From contig NZ_JAAKXY010000006.1 of the NCBI RefSeq assembly GCF_011043775.1, positions 310,001-374,000 of the forward strand: a stretch of DNA of 64,000 nt, read 5' to 3'. The notes beneath the pieces are model-generated. The model did not search any database. It saw nothing but the letters and a program-made list of their open reading frames with translations, and was not told where the DNA came from. Origin of the DNA: Natronolimnobius sp. AArcel1. GTDB lineage: Archaea; Halobacteriota; Halobacteria; Halobacteriales; Natrialbaceae. A program made the translations under genes and the position numbers. This document shows, in pieces, positions 16,839-26,378 of the stretch (position 1 is its first letter; each line of letters begins with the position of its first letter).

Positions 16839-18029
16839 TTACTCAGTGACGGGCTCGAGCCCGATCCGATAGTCGGTCAGATTCTCGTAGCCGTCGTCAG
16901 TGACCACGACGAGGTCCTCGATTCGGACCCCGCCAACAGCAGGATCGTAGATACCTGGTTCAATTGAGATGACGTGGCCCGCCTCGAGTTCGCCGCCGAC
17001 GGGCGAGACGCTTGGCTGTTCGTGGATATCGAGACCGACGCCGTGGCCGGTGCTATGAATAAAGCCGGTGTCGGTGTTCGGATCGCTTCGCAGCGTCTCG
17101 TAGCCCGCCTCCTCGATCACATCACAGACGACGCCATGCACGTCTGCCCCGGTGACACCGGCTTCGACGGCCTCGAGTCCGGCCGCATAGGCCTCGTGAG
17201 TCACGTCATAGCGGCGTCTCGCTTCCTCACCCGGGTCGCCGCGGGCGAACGTGCGGGTCATGTCGCCGAAGTAGCCAGTTTCCTTGTCTCGCGGGAAAAT
17301 GTCGATCACAATGAGTTCGTCTGCACGGAGTGGGCCGCTACCGCGGTCGTGCGGGTCTGCGCCGTCCGCGCCGCAGGCGACGATCGTTTCATCCAGTCCG
17401 CAGCCATGGTCTAGGAGTGTGCGCTCGATTTCGTGGGTGACACGCTCGCTGGTTAAGGCTTCGTCGTCGTGGATGAGCGTCCCATCGCCGGCTATCTCTG
17501 CAGTCGCGATCAGTTCCTCGGCAGCGGCCATCGCTGCTTGATTTGCGCGCTGTGTGACCCGAATCTGGTCGACCTCCCACTCGGTTTTCGTCGCCCGAAT
17601 TTCCTCGACAACGCCGTCGGTCTCAACGGTCACCTCGAGCCCCTGCGCTCGGAGACCATCAGCGGTTCCGGTTGGAAAACTCCGAGGGACGGCAAGCGAG
17701 TCGACATCGTGGTCCGCACAGAACGCGGCGATTGTCGACACAGTTCCCTCGTAGGTGCCCTGTTCGGCGACGCGCTCCTGGTAGTCGTATTCCGAGCGCC
17801 GGGACACTGTGTCCGCGCCAGCCTCCGAGTTCGCGCGGCCGTACTCGAGGCCCGAGACGAGCAGGTGTACCCCCTCGTCGGTGACGAGCGTCTGGTAGGC
17901 ATCCGGTGCGCTAAACCCGGAAACGTACCGCTGGTCGGAATCTGAGGCGTCGTCATCGATCAGATAGCCGTCAACCTCGAGCGACTCGAGTGTTACTCGA
18001 AGTGCTGAGAGATCGGGATCGACGTTCAT
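16839..18029 (-). CDS. Xaa-Pro aminopeptidase family (M24) peptidase
   Basis: A 396-residue protein of the creatinase/prolidase N plus M24 layout: an N-terminal domain to about residue 150 and the pita-bread catalytic domain. The metal ligands are visible: Asp in VIDIFPRD, Asp in GDMTRTF, His in GHGVGLDIHE, Glu in EPGIYD and Glu in GVRIEDLV. These enzymes remove an N-terminal residue in front of proline or cut X-Pro dipeptides. Cytosolic. A TATA-like ATACTATAG on the minus strand lies at about 18050-18060, about 25 bases before the ATG. Confidence 0.9.
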   Translation of the reverse strand: MNVDPDLSALRVTLESLEVDGYLIDDDASDSDQRYVSGFSAPDAYQTLVTDEGVHLLVSGLEYGRANSEAGADTVSRRSEYDYQERVAEQGTYEGTVSTIAAFCADHDVDSLAVPRSFPTGTADGLRAQGLEVTVETDGVVEEIRATKTEWEVDQIRVTQRANQAAMAAAEELIATAEIAGDGTLIHDDEALTSERVTHEIERTLLDHGCGLDETIVACGADGADPHDRGSGPLRADELIVIDIFPRDKETGYFGDMTRTFARGDPGEEARRRYDVTHEAYAAGLEAVEAGVTGADVHGVVCDVIEEAGYETLRSDPNTDTGFIHSTGHGVGLDIHEQPSVSPVGGELEAGHVISIEPGIYDPAVGGVRIEDLVVVTDDGYENLTDYRIGLEPVTE

Positions 18030-18262
18030 GATGCGCTCTGGGGTCGGCCGACACTATAGTATTGGTATCACTGGAGTCCCTTGCCGGCACGGACACAGCA
18101 GCTGCCGATTTCAGCGATACTCTTCCCACATGAAAGACGTGACTGGTGTTGGAAACGACAACGCACCGCCGCCGCAGTCACGATCGCCCGACTCGAGAGG
18201 GCTGTTGCTGAGCGATACACAACTCCCGCATACTTATCAATTTTCGAGTCACTCTTTCGAGT

Positions 18263-19411
18263 ATGCGCCGTCGACGGCTGTTGACTGCGGGGACAATCTT
18301 AGGGCTCGCCGGCTGTGTGTCGGTCCCACGAGCCGAGACACCTTCGAGCGAGCAACTACTGGACGACGCACTCGAGACGCGTCGCACCCTCTCGACACTC
18401 GAAATGCGTCGGCGAATGCAGATGGAAACACCGACCGACACGACCGAACGCCTCGATACGCTCATCCAGCGACCACCGGGTGAACAGCGACTCGAGGTAA
18501 GAGAGTCCGAAAACGAGAAGACGGTCGCAGGCGAGGTCTCGGTTCGCAGTCGCGCCGTCACCTGGGAATACAATCCGGAGACCGACGTGGTGAGCAAGCG
18601 ACACCACCCAGATCGCGTCGTCCTCGATCGCACACGCCAGGTGCTCGAGACGCTCCAATCGGAGTACGAACTCTCGTATGCTGGCTCCGACACTGTTGAT
18701 GGACGCGATGCACACAAAATCCACGCTCAGCCGATCGATGACGCTGCCGAGAGCCAATCGATCGACTTACTCATCGGTGAAACAGTGTATCGAATCCCAT
18801 TTGATGGCATCGCAAGCGACGAACTGGCTGATGCCACCGTCGAACGGTCGATCTGGATCGACGACGAGTACCGGTATCCGACTCGAGAGCGCGATACCGT
18901 CCGCGGTGAGGACGGCATTCTCCATCGCGTCACAGTCACCTCCGAAAACCTCACACTCGACACAGACCTCGAAGAGGACGCGTTTACCTACGATCCGCCG
19001 GCAGATGCAACCGTGGTCACGGTTGGCACGGAACCCGAGGGGATCTTCGACAGCCGGTTGGAAGCAGCGGCTGTCGTCCCCTACGATCTCCCTGACCCAT
19101 CCGTTCCCGATCCGTTCGCCCTCGACCGAGTAACTGTTGTCGAGCACCCGGATGGCTACCGGACGACACTCTGGTACACTGACCCTGATGTTGCCGACCA
19201 AGAGCTGTTTATTGCCATTCGCGAAACACAGCGTTTCGACCCGAATAGCCTCGAGGAAACGACCCTCGAGTTCGACGGCCAGCCGGTCTATCGTCGCGAT
19301 GGGCAGATTGAGAGTCTCTTTTGGTCGTGCGATGGCCTCTCATTCGAACTCTCGAGTCCAACTGCTGATCTCGAGTTAGAGACGATTGCATCGTCGGTCG
19401 GCTGCTCGTGA
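18263..19411 (+). CDS. Tat-type lipoprotein with LolA-like beta fold
   Basis: A 382-residue protein. The N-terminus MRRRRLLTAGTILGLAGC has a twin-Arg start and a lipobox, so it should be exported folded and lipid-anchored outside the cell. The body is rich in alternating beta strands with repeated patterns (RLEVRESENEKTVAGEV, VVSKRHHPDRVVLDR), like outer-membrane lipoprotein-sorting LolA/DUF4367-type domains found in many haloarchaeal lipoproteins. Two such halves can be seen before residue 240 and after. Function unknown. The TATA-like ACTTATCAA near 18230 fits the ATG. Confidence 0.7.
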   Translation: MRRRRLLTAGTILGLAGCVSVPRAETPSSEQLLDDALETRRTLSTLEMRRRMQMETPTDTTERLDTLIQRPPGEQRLEVRESENEKTVAGEVSVRSRAVTWEYNPETDVVSKRHHPDRVVLDRTRQVLETLQSEYELSYAGSDTVDGRDAHKIHAQPIDDAAESQSIDLLIGETVYRIPFDGIASDELADATVERSIWIDDEYRYPTRERDTVRGEDGILHRVTVTSENLTLDTDLEEDAFTYDPPADATVVTVGTEPEGIFDSRLEAAAVVPYDLPDPSVPDPFALDRVTVVEHPDGYRTTLWYTDPDVADQELFIAIRETQRFDPNSLEETTLEFDGQPVYRRDGQIESLFWSCDGLSFELSSPTADLELETIASSVGCS

Positions 19412-19815
19412 CAGCATACATTCTATGTCGGTATTATGTCTTATCTAGAAACAAACTATTGTGGCGAGAATCAACTAACCTGCCCCACAGAGCATTGCTG
19501 TGGATCACATAGCCAATTTAGTAATATTCCACCAGAATATCCCATCATATATCTATATACGGCCCACATATGATCATCAACCATCAAAATAGCATAAAAA
19601 CCAGATATTTGTACGAGATAACCGCCTTTACCTGTATTTTGTGTTGGAAACGCCACTTGGAGGTTGACCTTCTATATTGATATTGAAAGTGGTATTTTGG
19701 GCCAACTATTGACTACCGTATACTATAGTAACAACTGAAACTGTTTACACACCAATCGCACAGTTGTCGTGCGATTGGGTGTGCACTGACTTTCAGTGGC
19801 TACTATAGCTGTTGT
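19412..19815. other. AT-rich convergent intergenic region
   Basis: About 400 bases between the convergent lipoprotein and iclR genes. It holds no supported gene. The last 90 bases hold the palindromic element described separately, which could also work as a two-way terminator for both genes. Confidence 0.5.
19722..19808. mobile_element. Nested palindromic element, possible MITE
   Basis: Outer arms CTATAGTAACAACTGAAA (19723-19740) and its complement at 19791-19808 match at 16 of 18 positions. An inner stem pairs ACACC and AATCGCAC on the left with GTGCGATT and GGGTGT on the right around AGTTGTC. One end recurs at 5668-5690. No clear target duplication was seen. Confidence 0.5.
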
Positions 19816-20580
19816 TCAGTCTCTGAACAACTCGAGTTCGATTTCGTTTGTCGTACTGACGACCAGTCCCGCGAGATCTTCCTCGAGTTTTTTGCCGCTC
19901 ATCTGGTCGATGCTGCCGGAGACGCTAATCGACCCGACGGGGCCGTCCGTGGTCGTAATTGGGGCGGCAACACACTGGACAGACGGGAGGTGCTCGCCGC
20001 GTTCGAACGCGAGTCCACGATCCTGAATCGAGCGCAGTTCCCGTCGGAGGGCATCCCTCGAGTCGATGGTCTTGTCGGTCAGCTTCGGCAGGCCGTTGGT
20101 CTCGATAATCTCCGTGATTTCGTCCCACTCCATCTGAGAGAGAATTGCCTTGCCGCCCGCCGTTGCGTGGAGATGGACGCGGTCGCCGACGACAGGGAGA
20201 TAGCTGTTCATGTTCGACGCACCGCCGGTTGCGCGGTAGGCGTAGACGCCATAGCCGTGTTCGACAAGCATGAGATTCGTGACGGCACCAGCCGTGCTGC
20301 TGAGGCTGTCAACAGCAGGTTTCGCCGCCTGAACGACCTCTCGTTGGCTCCGGACTTCATTCCCAATCCCGAGAAAGCGCAGACTGAGTGAGTAACTGGT
20401 GCCGTCCTTTCGCACGTAGCCGAGTGATTGCAGCGTATCCAAGTGCTTGTGAACGGAACTGTTCGAAACCCCCGTTTGCTCGGACAGATCGGTAATTCCC
20501 GCCTCCCCGAACTCGTTCAGCGCCTCGATGATCCGAACCGTCGTTGCGACGGAGCCCACGGGATAGTCCGACTCTGGCAT
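19816..20580 (-). CDS. IclR-family transcription regulator
   Basis: A 254-residue protein. Residues 10-65 form the winged helix (TTVRIIEALNEFGEAGITDL, VSNSSVHKHLDTLQSLGYV). Residues 75-250 form the IclR effector domain (VVQAAKPAVDSLSSTAGAV, HLHATAGGKAILSQM and a late CVAAPI). IclR proteins respond to small acids or sugars and commonly control sugar catabolic operons. It sits downstream of the ABC importer, 131 bases after the permease stop, on the same strand, at the head of a galactose-like island. The palindrome at 20610-20626 overlaps its own promoter, so it is probably self-regulated. The start at 20580 excludes a doubtful 82-residue upstream extension. Confidence 0.9.
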   Translation of the reverse strand: MPESDYPVGSVATTVRIIEALNEFGEAGITDLSEQTGVSNSSVHKHLDTLQSLGYVRKDGTSYSLSLRFLGIGNEVRSQREVVQAAKPAVDSLSSTAGAVTNLMLVEHGYGVYAYRATGGASNMNSYLPVVGDRVHLHATAGGKAILSQMEWDEITEIIETNGLPKLTDKTIDSRDALRRELRSIQDRGLAFERGEHLPSVQCVAAPITTTDGPVGSISVSGSIDQMSGKKLEEDLAGLVVSTTNEIELELFRD

Positions 20581-20609
20581 ACCACACTGTTGGTGCCAGC
20601 CGGGATATA

Positions 20610-20626
20610 TTTTCCCATGGGGAAAA
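20610..20626. promoter_or_regulatory. Palindromic operator at the iclR promoter
   Basis: TTTTCCCATGGGGAAAA is a near-perfect palindrome, centred 38 bases upstream of the iclR start and touching a TATA-like AAAATATAT (minus strand, about 20606-20613). Similar TTTYYnnnnnRRAAA palindromes occur before the kinase gene at 29890, 29961 and 30121, which suggests a common operator. Confidence 0.55.
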
Positions 20627-20711
20627 CGGTTGCCGCTGGACGATCGAGAATACACTCGAGTCGGTCGCCAATGGCGAGATGAGAAACTGCGAGTGAGAGA
20701 CGGACGGTCGG

Positions 20712-21728
20712 TTAGCCGTCCATGCCGCCGAAGGAGAGGCCGCTCTCGACGTAGCGTTGTGCAAAGAAGTAAATCAGCACAACGGGCAGCGCATACAGCA
20801 TCGAGAACGCGGCGAACTGCCCCCACGGGGTGCCGTACTCCTCTAAGAGGAGGTACAGTCCGACCGAGAGGGGGTATTTGTCCGCCCCGAGCAGGATCTG
20901 TGCGAGGATAAACTCGTTCCAGCCCGACAGGAAGACGAAGATCAGGACTGCTGCGAGTCCGGGCTTCGACAGCGGGAGGATAATCTCGCGGAAGATCGTC
21001 CGACGCGGCGCTCCGTCCATGATCGCCGCTTCCTCGTAGGACCGCGGAATACTGTCCATGAACGTCTTGAGCAGCCAGGTGTTAAACGGCAGCGCACCCG
21101 CCGCATACAGCGCGGCGATCGCGAGGTGGCTGTTCGTAAAGCCAAGCCAGTTAAACACCACGTAGATGGCGATCAGTGCTGCAACGGTGATCCCGCTGCC
21201 AACCTGCGTGAGCAGGACGTAGCCATACAGCAGCGGCGTTCGCCCGGCAAAGTCGTGTCGGGAGAAGGCATACGCTGCTGGCACGATCAAGACCATCGAG
21301 AAGATGACCGTCGGGATAACGATCTGCAGGCTGTTGGCGAGGTACGAACCGCTGAACGCATACAGGTAGTCAAGCAGTCCGGCCTCACCCTGTGGGTACG
21401 AGTCGAAGACGAACGCCGACTCGTAGATAACCCACTCAAATGCCTCGAGACTCCATTCAGTCGGTGAGGCGAAGAAGCCTTCCTCGTAGAGACTCGCTGC
21501 GCCGGTTCCGGCGGCAAACGCTGCAGCGATCATCCAGTACACTGGGAACAGGATGATCAGCAGGACCAGGATGGCAAACAGCGTCCCGACAACTGGTGGG
21601 GCAATGTCGGTGATGCCGATTTCGCCATCTTTGAGTCCACCGAGCGTTCTGCGAGTCTGTTGGCCGACGCGAATCGGCCATCGGGCAGCGTGAACCGCAT
21701 CGTCTCGAAGTGATTGTGCGATACTCAT
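20712..21728 (-). CDS. Carbohydrate ABC transporter permease (MalG-type)
   Basis: A 338-residue inner-membrane protein with six hydrophobic segments from about residue 40 to 325. The EAA loop (SYEEAAIMDGAPRRTIFREIILPLSKPGL) marks contact with the ATPase, and the long cytosolic N-terminus is common in haloarchaeal MalG homologues. Its start overlaps the stop of the MalF-type permease by one base (TAATG). I chose 21728 over the upstream codon at 21776 for this reason. It forms the importer with the genes at 21728, 22704 and the ATPase at 26379. Confidence 0.9.
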   Translation of the reverse strand: MSIAQSLRDDAVHAARWPIRVGQQTRRTLGGLKDGEIGITDIAPPVVGTLFAILVLLIILFPVYWMIAAAFAAGTGAASLYEEGFFASPTEWSLEAFEWVIYESAFVFDSYPQGEAGLLDYLYAFSGSYLANSLQIVIPTVIFSMVLIVPAAYAFSRHDFAGRTPLLYGYVLLTQVGSGITVAALIAIYVVFNWLGFTNSHLAIAALYAAGALPFNTWLLKTFMDSIPRSYEEAAIMDGAPRRTIFREIILPLSKPGLAAVLIFVFLSGWNEFILAQILLGADKYPLSVGLYLLLEEYGTPWGQFAAFSMLYALPVVLIYFFAQRYVESGLSFGGMDG

Positions 21729-22684
21729 TAGTTGTTGATACCCTCCGCAAGTCGCCCTTTCTTGACGTTGAGCCACATGAACATGCCAATGAAGATGAGA
21801 GCGATCACCATGATCGCGGCACCTTCACCCATGTTCGGCGGCGCCTGGAACGCCTCCCGGTAGCCGTAGAACAGGATCAATTCGTTCTGTCGGGCCGGCC
21901 CACCGTCGTTGAAGATCAGTGGGATGAGGAACTGCTGGAACGATGCCGCAGCAGTCAAGATTGAGGCGAACCACACGGGTCGCTTGATCTGTGGAAGCGT
22001 GACGTGATAAAAGCGGTTGAAGAAACCGGCTCCATCCACTTTTGCTGCGTCGTGTAGCTCCTTGTCAACGCCTTGGAGGGCGCTGACAACGATGATCAAA
22101 ACGAACGGATATGCCATCCAGACTTCCGTCAGCACATACGTCATAAACGCAAGCCAGCGGTTGGCAAACCAGCCAATTGGGGTCGGGTTCTCAACAACGA
22201 GTCCCGCGATAGTGATGTACACTTCGTTCGCGACCCCGAATCGGGCCCCGCTAAAGATCGATCGCCAGAGTGTGATCATGAAGATCGGTGGCAATCCAAG
22301 CGGAATAATCGCGAGTGCACGCATGTAGCGCTTTCCGCGGACCCACTGATGGGTCAACAACATCGCGAGCGAAACACCGAGGATGATCTTCAACGCCAGA
22401 CTCGTAAAGACGAACAGCCACGTTACGAGAAACGAGTTCCAGAACTGTCTATCGGAGAGAAGTCCAGCGTAGTTGTCGAACCCAATGAAGGTGTACGTTC
22501 CTCGAAGCAGATCTTCCGCGCCGTTTGCATCGGTAAACGAAAGAAAAACGAGATACACCAGTGGAAAGGCCATAAACAGGCCATACCAGGCGATGTTGGG
22601 TACGACTAACAGGCCGGGGAGATCATCACGGGTCGGCATCCGCTGGGACAGCCACGTCCCGTCACGTCCTGTTGAAGTGCTCAT
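21728..22684 (-). CDS. Carbohydrate ABC transporter permease (MalF-type)
   Basis: A 318-residue membrane protein with about six transmembrane helices. The EAA motif is KELHDAAKVDGAGFFNRFYHVTLPQIKRPVW near residue 195-225, where it docks on the ATPase. It is the second gene of the operon binding protein, MalF-type, MalG-type. Its start lies 19 bases after the binding-protein stop, and its stop codon overlaps the next start. The substrate is a sugar; the neighbourhood suggests a galactoside or glucan oligosaccharide. Confidence 0.9.
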   Translation of the reverse strand: MSTSTGRDGTWLSQRMPTRDDLPGLLVVPNIAWYGLFMAFPLVYLVFLSFTDANGAEDLLRGTYTFIGFDNYAGLLSDRQFWNSFLVTWLFVFTSLALKIILGVSLAMLLTHQWVRGKRYMRALAIIPLGLPPIFMITLWRSIFSGARFGVANEVYITIAGLVVENPTPIGWFANRWLAFMTYVLTEVWMAYPFVLIIVVSALQGVDKELHDAAKVDGAGFFNRFYHVTLPQIKRPVWFASILTAAASFQQFLIPLIFNDGGPARQNELILFYGYREAFQAPPNMGEGAAIMVIALIFIGMFMWLNVKKGRLAEGINN

Positions 22685-22703
22685 TCTTGTGCTCTACCAG
22701 GAG

Positions 22704-23936
22704 TTAGAAGATGTCTTCGTCGTCCCACGTTTCACGGATCTCTTCTGCCGCTGCCGTGAAGGCTTCCTCAATGTCTGCATCCTGGGTCAACACCTGTGCA
22801 ACAGCCTCGTCAGTTGGATCCCAGACGTAATCCATCGCGATGTCGCTTGGCATCGGAATCCCCATCTCGAACGTCTCCGAGAACGGCTCGATCGTCTCGG
22901 GCAGTTCGTCGCTTCCGGACAGCTCCTGATGGACTGGGATGTAGCCGTGCTCATCGACGAGCTCGAGGAGGTTGTCCTGGTTCGTCGATACCCATTCCGC
23001 GAACGCGATAGCCGCTTCACGTCGCTCTTCGTCCTCGTTCTCGATCGAGAAGTAGTACATGTCCACGCCGGTGTACGGTCGTGGCTCATTGCCCTCGATC
23101 GTTGGCAGCGGTGCGATTCCGAGGTCAACCTCAGAGTCCTCGAGGTCTCCAACGCCCCATGGGCCGTTAACCGAAAACGGTGCGTTACCGTTCTGGAACG
23201 TACTGAACTGCGGATCGTACTCGCGGTCGTTCGGCGCGTACTCCCAAAGAGAGTCCCGAACGACTTCCATACCTTCCCACACTTCAGGCTGGTCGAGTCC
23301 AGTCTCTTCTTCCTCATCGGAGTAGTAGTAGCCACCGAAGGCGTGCGTAACCCACGTGCACATGTACTCGTTGAACTCCATGGTAAAGCCATACTCCCCA
23401 GCGGATGGGTCGTGATGCTCTTCCATGATCTCGACCATTTCCTCGAGCGTTTCCGGCGCTTCGTCGACCTTGTTCTGGTCGTACATCAGCGTCGGCACCT
23501 CTCCACCAGTTGGGAGTGCGTAGACGCCGCCGTTGTGCGAAATTGCGTCGACGCCAGTGTCGACGAACTCCTCTTCGATGTCAATCTCGAGGTCGTCGCT
23601 GACATCGTAGACGAGTTCTCGCTCGACGTGTTCGCCAAGCCAGTCGTGTGCCCAGTCGTACAGTTCGGGACCGTCACCGGCTGGCACAGCGGTATCGATC
23701 TGGTCGCCCAGTTCGCTGACCTGCTCGGCCGTGATTTCGAACTCGTCGTCGTTTTCCTCGTTAAACTGGTCGATGAATCCCTCGATCACATCGCGCTCGG
23801 AGCCCGTCCGTTCGTGATAGATTTCTGCATCGCCTGAGCTCCCACCGTCGCCGCCCCCACCGAGACAACCGGCCAGTGCTGCACCAACTGCGACTCCAGT
23901 CGTACTCTTGAGTACGGTCCGCCGATTAAGTGTCAT
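22704..23936 (-). CDS. Sugar ABC transporter substrate-binding lipoprotein
   Basis: A 410-residue protein. The N-terminus has NRRTVLKSTTGVAVGAALAGC, a Tat signal with lipobox Cys24, so it is anchored on the outside of the membrane. After a Gly/Ser linker the mature part shows the family-1 solute-binding fold: RTGSERDVIEGFIDQFNEEN, APLPTIEG and FAEWVSTNQ. It is acidic, as usual for an exported haloarchaeal protein. First gene of the operon; the TATA-like AATTAAATAAGC at 23964-23975 (minus strand) lies about 30 bases before the start. Confidence 0.92.
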   Translation of the reverse strand: MTLNRRTVLKSTTGVAVGAALAGCLGGGGDGGSSGDAEIYHERTGSERDVIEGFIDQFNEENDDEFEITAEQVSELGDQIDTAVPAGDGPELYDWAHDWLGEHVERELVYDVSDDLEIDIEEEFVDTGVDAISHNGGVYALPTGGEVPTLMYDQNKVDEAPETLEEMVEIMEEHHDPSAGEYGFTMEFNEYMCTWVTHAFGGYYYSDEEEETGLDQPEVWEGMEVVRDSLWEYAPNDREYDPQFSTFQNGNAPFSVNGPWGVGDLEDSEVDLGIAPLPTIEGNEPRPYTGVDMYYFSIENEDEERREAAIAFAEWVSTNQDNLLELVDEHGYIPVHQELSGSDELPETIEPFSETFEMGIPMPSDIAMDYVWDPTDEAVAQVLTQDADIEEAFTAAAEEIRETWDDEDIF

Positions 23937-24166
23937 GTATCAACAGTGCCCTATTGCCACGTTGCTTATTTAATTGTTTGGGTATCCTTTATGATGAGGG
24001 TTAGAACCCACCGACTCGCCGTCATCAATGGACGTACACTGCGGTAGTAGGCCGGATCAAGCAAGCGCGTTGGTTCGTTATACTCGAGAGATATGTACAA
24101 ATTTGTGAGTGGTTTCACGAGTGCGTCACGTAACATATTAACACTAACCGACCTATCGTGGAAACG

Positions 24167-26242
24167 ATGCAACTGCGCGACGCAGTCGATGACTATAAGC
24201 GACACGCATCGGCGACGACCCGGTTTCCGGGTGAACGCCGGACGACGGGAGGGCGGTTCTCTGGCGGAAGTGGGCGATTGGTCCACGTCCGACCGAACGG
24301 CCGTCTCCGTGACTTTGGCTATCCGCTGACCAGCCTCAACGGGATCGCACGCTCGCGATTCGGCCTCGAGGGGCCCGACGGCGAGATCATCTGGAGTGAC
24401 TCCTTCGAGAGCGAGCAACACTATCTCGAGGATACGACGGTCGTCCGGACAAGACAGGAGACACCGTTTGGCAGACTCGTACGCGACGATCTGACGATCG
24501 GTGACGGCCATCTTACACAGTTCGAACTCGAGTCCGACGGTATCGATTCCGACGAGATTGCACTCGTCACCTCAGTTGGGTTCGCCCCGGACGGCCAGGA
24601 CGACCGTGTGGGACAGCTTCGGTTCGATAACACCGTGGAACTGTACCACCGAACGGAACACGACTTCCTTGCCAGTGCGACGGGTATCACTGACCTTCAT
24701 GGCGTTACTCAACCGGACCCCGAAGACGTACTCGAGGATGAGCCGACAGACACGACGGCTGCTCGCGACGGCGATCGATACGAAGAGGCACGTCTCTCGG
24801 GAACCGTCGTCACGACGATACCGTTCCAAGACGGCTCCGCTGCGATTGCCACGCTGTTGACTGATAGCGACGCAACCGACCGCGACACAGCGCGAGCAAC
24901 GCTCGAGGAGTTACTCGCAATTGAATCGACAGCTGATGCCCTTCGAGAGGCTAGCTCGTCCGCGATTCCGAGCGTTCCGACGACCGTTCCCAACCACGAG
25001 CAGGTCGCTGCTGACCTGCGCGTACTCTCGTTGCTCTCCGCTGAAAGCGGCCTGCGAATCGCTGGTCCCGATTTCGATCCATACTACTACCACTCCGGCG
25101 GCTACGGCTACACCTGGTTCCGCGACGACGCAGAGATTTCGCGCTTCCTGCTCGAGGCAGGCGAGCAACTCGATCTCGACCTCGAGTCGTGGCACCGTCG
25201 CTCGGCCGAGATGTACTGTCAGACACAGCGAGCAGATGGCTCGTGGCCACACCGGGTCTGGCCGGTCGACGGCTCGCTCGCACCCGGATGGGCGAATGGC
25301 CGCCTCGAGACGGGAGACGGAACGGAGTATCAGGCCGACCAGACGGGCAGCGTGATCGCGTTCCTCGCGATGGTCGCCGACCGCGAGATGGAGATTTCCG
25401 GCCTCGAGGACACACTTGAGCCGGCGCTGGCAAGCCTCGATGAAACGCTCGAGGACGACGGCCGGCCGACATGCTGTCAGAACGCTTGGGAGGATACCTC
25501 TGGCCGGTTCATCCACACGGCTGCGACGTTCCTCGAAGCCTATACCGCACTGGCAGCGGCTGGTCTCGAGGACGCCTGTTCGGACGAGCGACTCCCCGAC
25601 GACACGACGCTGTCAGCCCACGCGAGCGCACAGGCTGCTCGAGTGGTCGACGCCATCGACGACCTGTGGCTCCAAGACGACTACTATGCCGTCCGCGAAC
25701 GTCCCGATGGAACCATTGACGAACGCGTCGATTCTGCGACGCTCGCGCTCGTGAGCGCCCACCGCGCGTATGATTCATTTGCTCGAGCCGAAATGGGCAG
25801 CGGTCTCAGCACGCAACGTCTGGACCGCCTCGTCTCACACGTCGACACCTGCCTCGAGCGACTCCGGCACGATCCAGCCGAAAGCGACGTCGACGGGTTG
25901 ATTCGCTACGAAGGGGATGAGTGGCGCCAGCGCGGGCAGGGCCACGAGAAAATCTGGACGGTCTCGACAGCGTGGGGTGCAAACGCCTGTGCCGAGTTGA
26001 CGGCACTGCTTCAGGCTCACGATGATCCCCGGGCCGAGCGATTTGCTGCCACGACAGAGGAACTGCTGGACCTGGTCGCACTCGAGGGGCCACTCTGTGC
26101 GGAGACGAGTTACCTCCCCGAGCAGTTCTTCGACGACGGAACGCCTGACAGCGCAACACCACTTGGTTGGCCACATGCGCTTCGACTAGCAACGACTGCC
26201 CTGCTCGAGGAACAATTGGGTAGCGCTGACAACACGCAGTAG
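24167..26242 (+). CDS. GH15 family glucoamylase-like glycosidase
   Basis: A 691-residue protein with the two-domain layout of archaeal glycoside hydrolase family 15: an N-terminal beta-sandwich to about residue 270 and an (alpha/alpha)6 barrel. The barrel shows YGYTWFRDDAEISRFLLEAG, the acid pair region GTEYQADQTGSVIAF and a late ETSYLPEQFFDDGTPDSATPLGW, the segment containing the catalytic base Glu. It would release glucose from alpha-glucans or trehalose-like sugars. No signal peptide, so it is intracellular, degrading sugars taken up by the ABC importer. The ATG at 24167 fits a TATA-like CATATTAACA at 24134-24143 better than the GTG at 24158. Confidence 0.88.
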   Translation: MQLRDAVDDYKRHASATTRFPGERRTTGGRFSGGSGRLVHVRPNGRLRDFGYPLTSLNGIARSRFGLEGPDGEIIWSDSFESEQHYLEDTTVVRTRQETPFGRLVRDDLTIGDGHLTQFELESDGIDSDEIALVTSVGFAPDGQDDRVGQLRFDNTVELYHRTEHDFLASATGITDLHGVTQPDPEDVLEDEPTDTTAARDGDRYEEARLSGTVVTTIPFQDGSAAIATLLTDSDATDRDTARATLEELLAIESTADALREASSSAIPSVPTTVPNHEQVAADLRVLSLLSAESGLRIAGPDFDPYYYHSGGYGYTWFRDDAEISRFLLEAGEQLDLDLESWHRRSAEMYCQTQRADGSWPHRVWPVDGSLAPGWANGRLETGDGTEYQADQTGSVIAFLAMVADREMEISGLEDTLEPALASLDETLEDDGRPTCCQNAWEDTSGRFIHTAATFLEAYTALAAAGLEDACSDERLPDDTTLSAHASAQAARVVDAIDDLWLQDDYYAVRERPDGTIDERVDSATLALVSAHRAYDSFARAEMGSGLSTQRLDRLVSHVDTCLERLRHDPAESDVDGLIRYEGDEWRQRGQGHEKIWTVSTAWGANACAELTALLQAHDDPRAERFAATTEELLDLVALEGPLCAETSYLPEQFFDDGTPDSATPLGWPHALRLATTALLEEQLGSADNTQ

Positions 26243-26378
26243 TCCGTCCAACGCGATTCAGACAGACTGCTGTACCGGCTGCTTGGCCCACCCATACTAC
26301 ACTCTTTCGCCACTGCGTCTCTGTCGTCAGTCTGGGAGAAGGAAAGGTCTATATGTTCGTACAATAATGTGCGATCTA

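Noticed and set aside
19471-19656. 61-codon minus-strand frame in the AT-rich gap
   Set aside because: No ribosome-binding site, promoter or domain; AT-rich DNA should have many stops but one chance frame of this size is expected.
19412-19815. CRISPR array in AT-rich gaps
   Set aside because: I looked for regularly spaced direct repeats here and in the gaps at 29788, 37904 and 39531 and found only palindromes, no repeat-spacer pattern.
22473-23837. 454-codon plus-strand frame antisense to the sugar-binding protein
   Set aside because: Its residues are basic and Val/Leu/Arg-rich, opposite to haloarchaeal style; the minus-strand gene has a signal peptide and solute-binding motifs.
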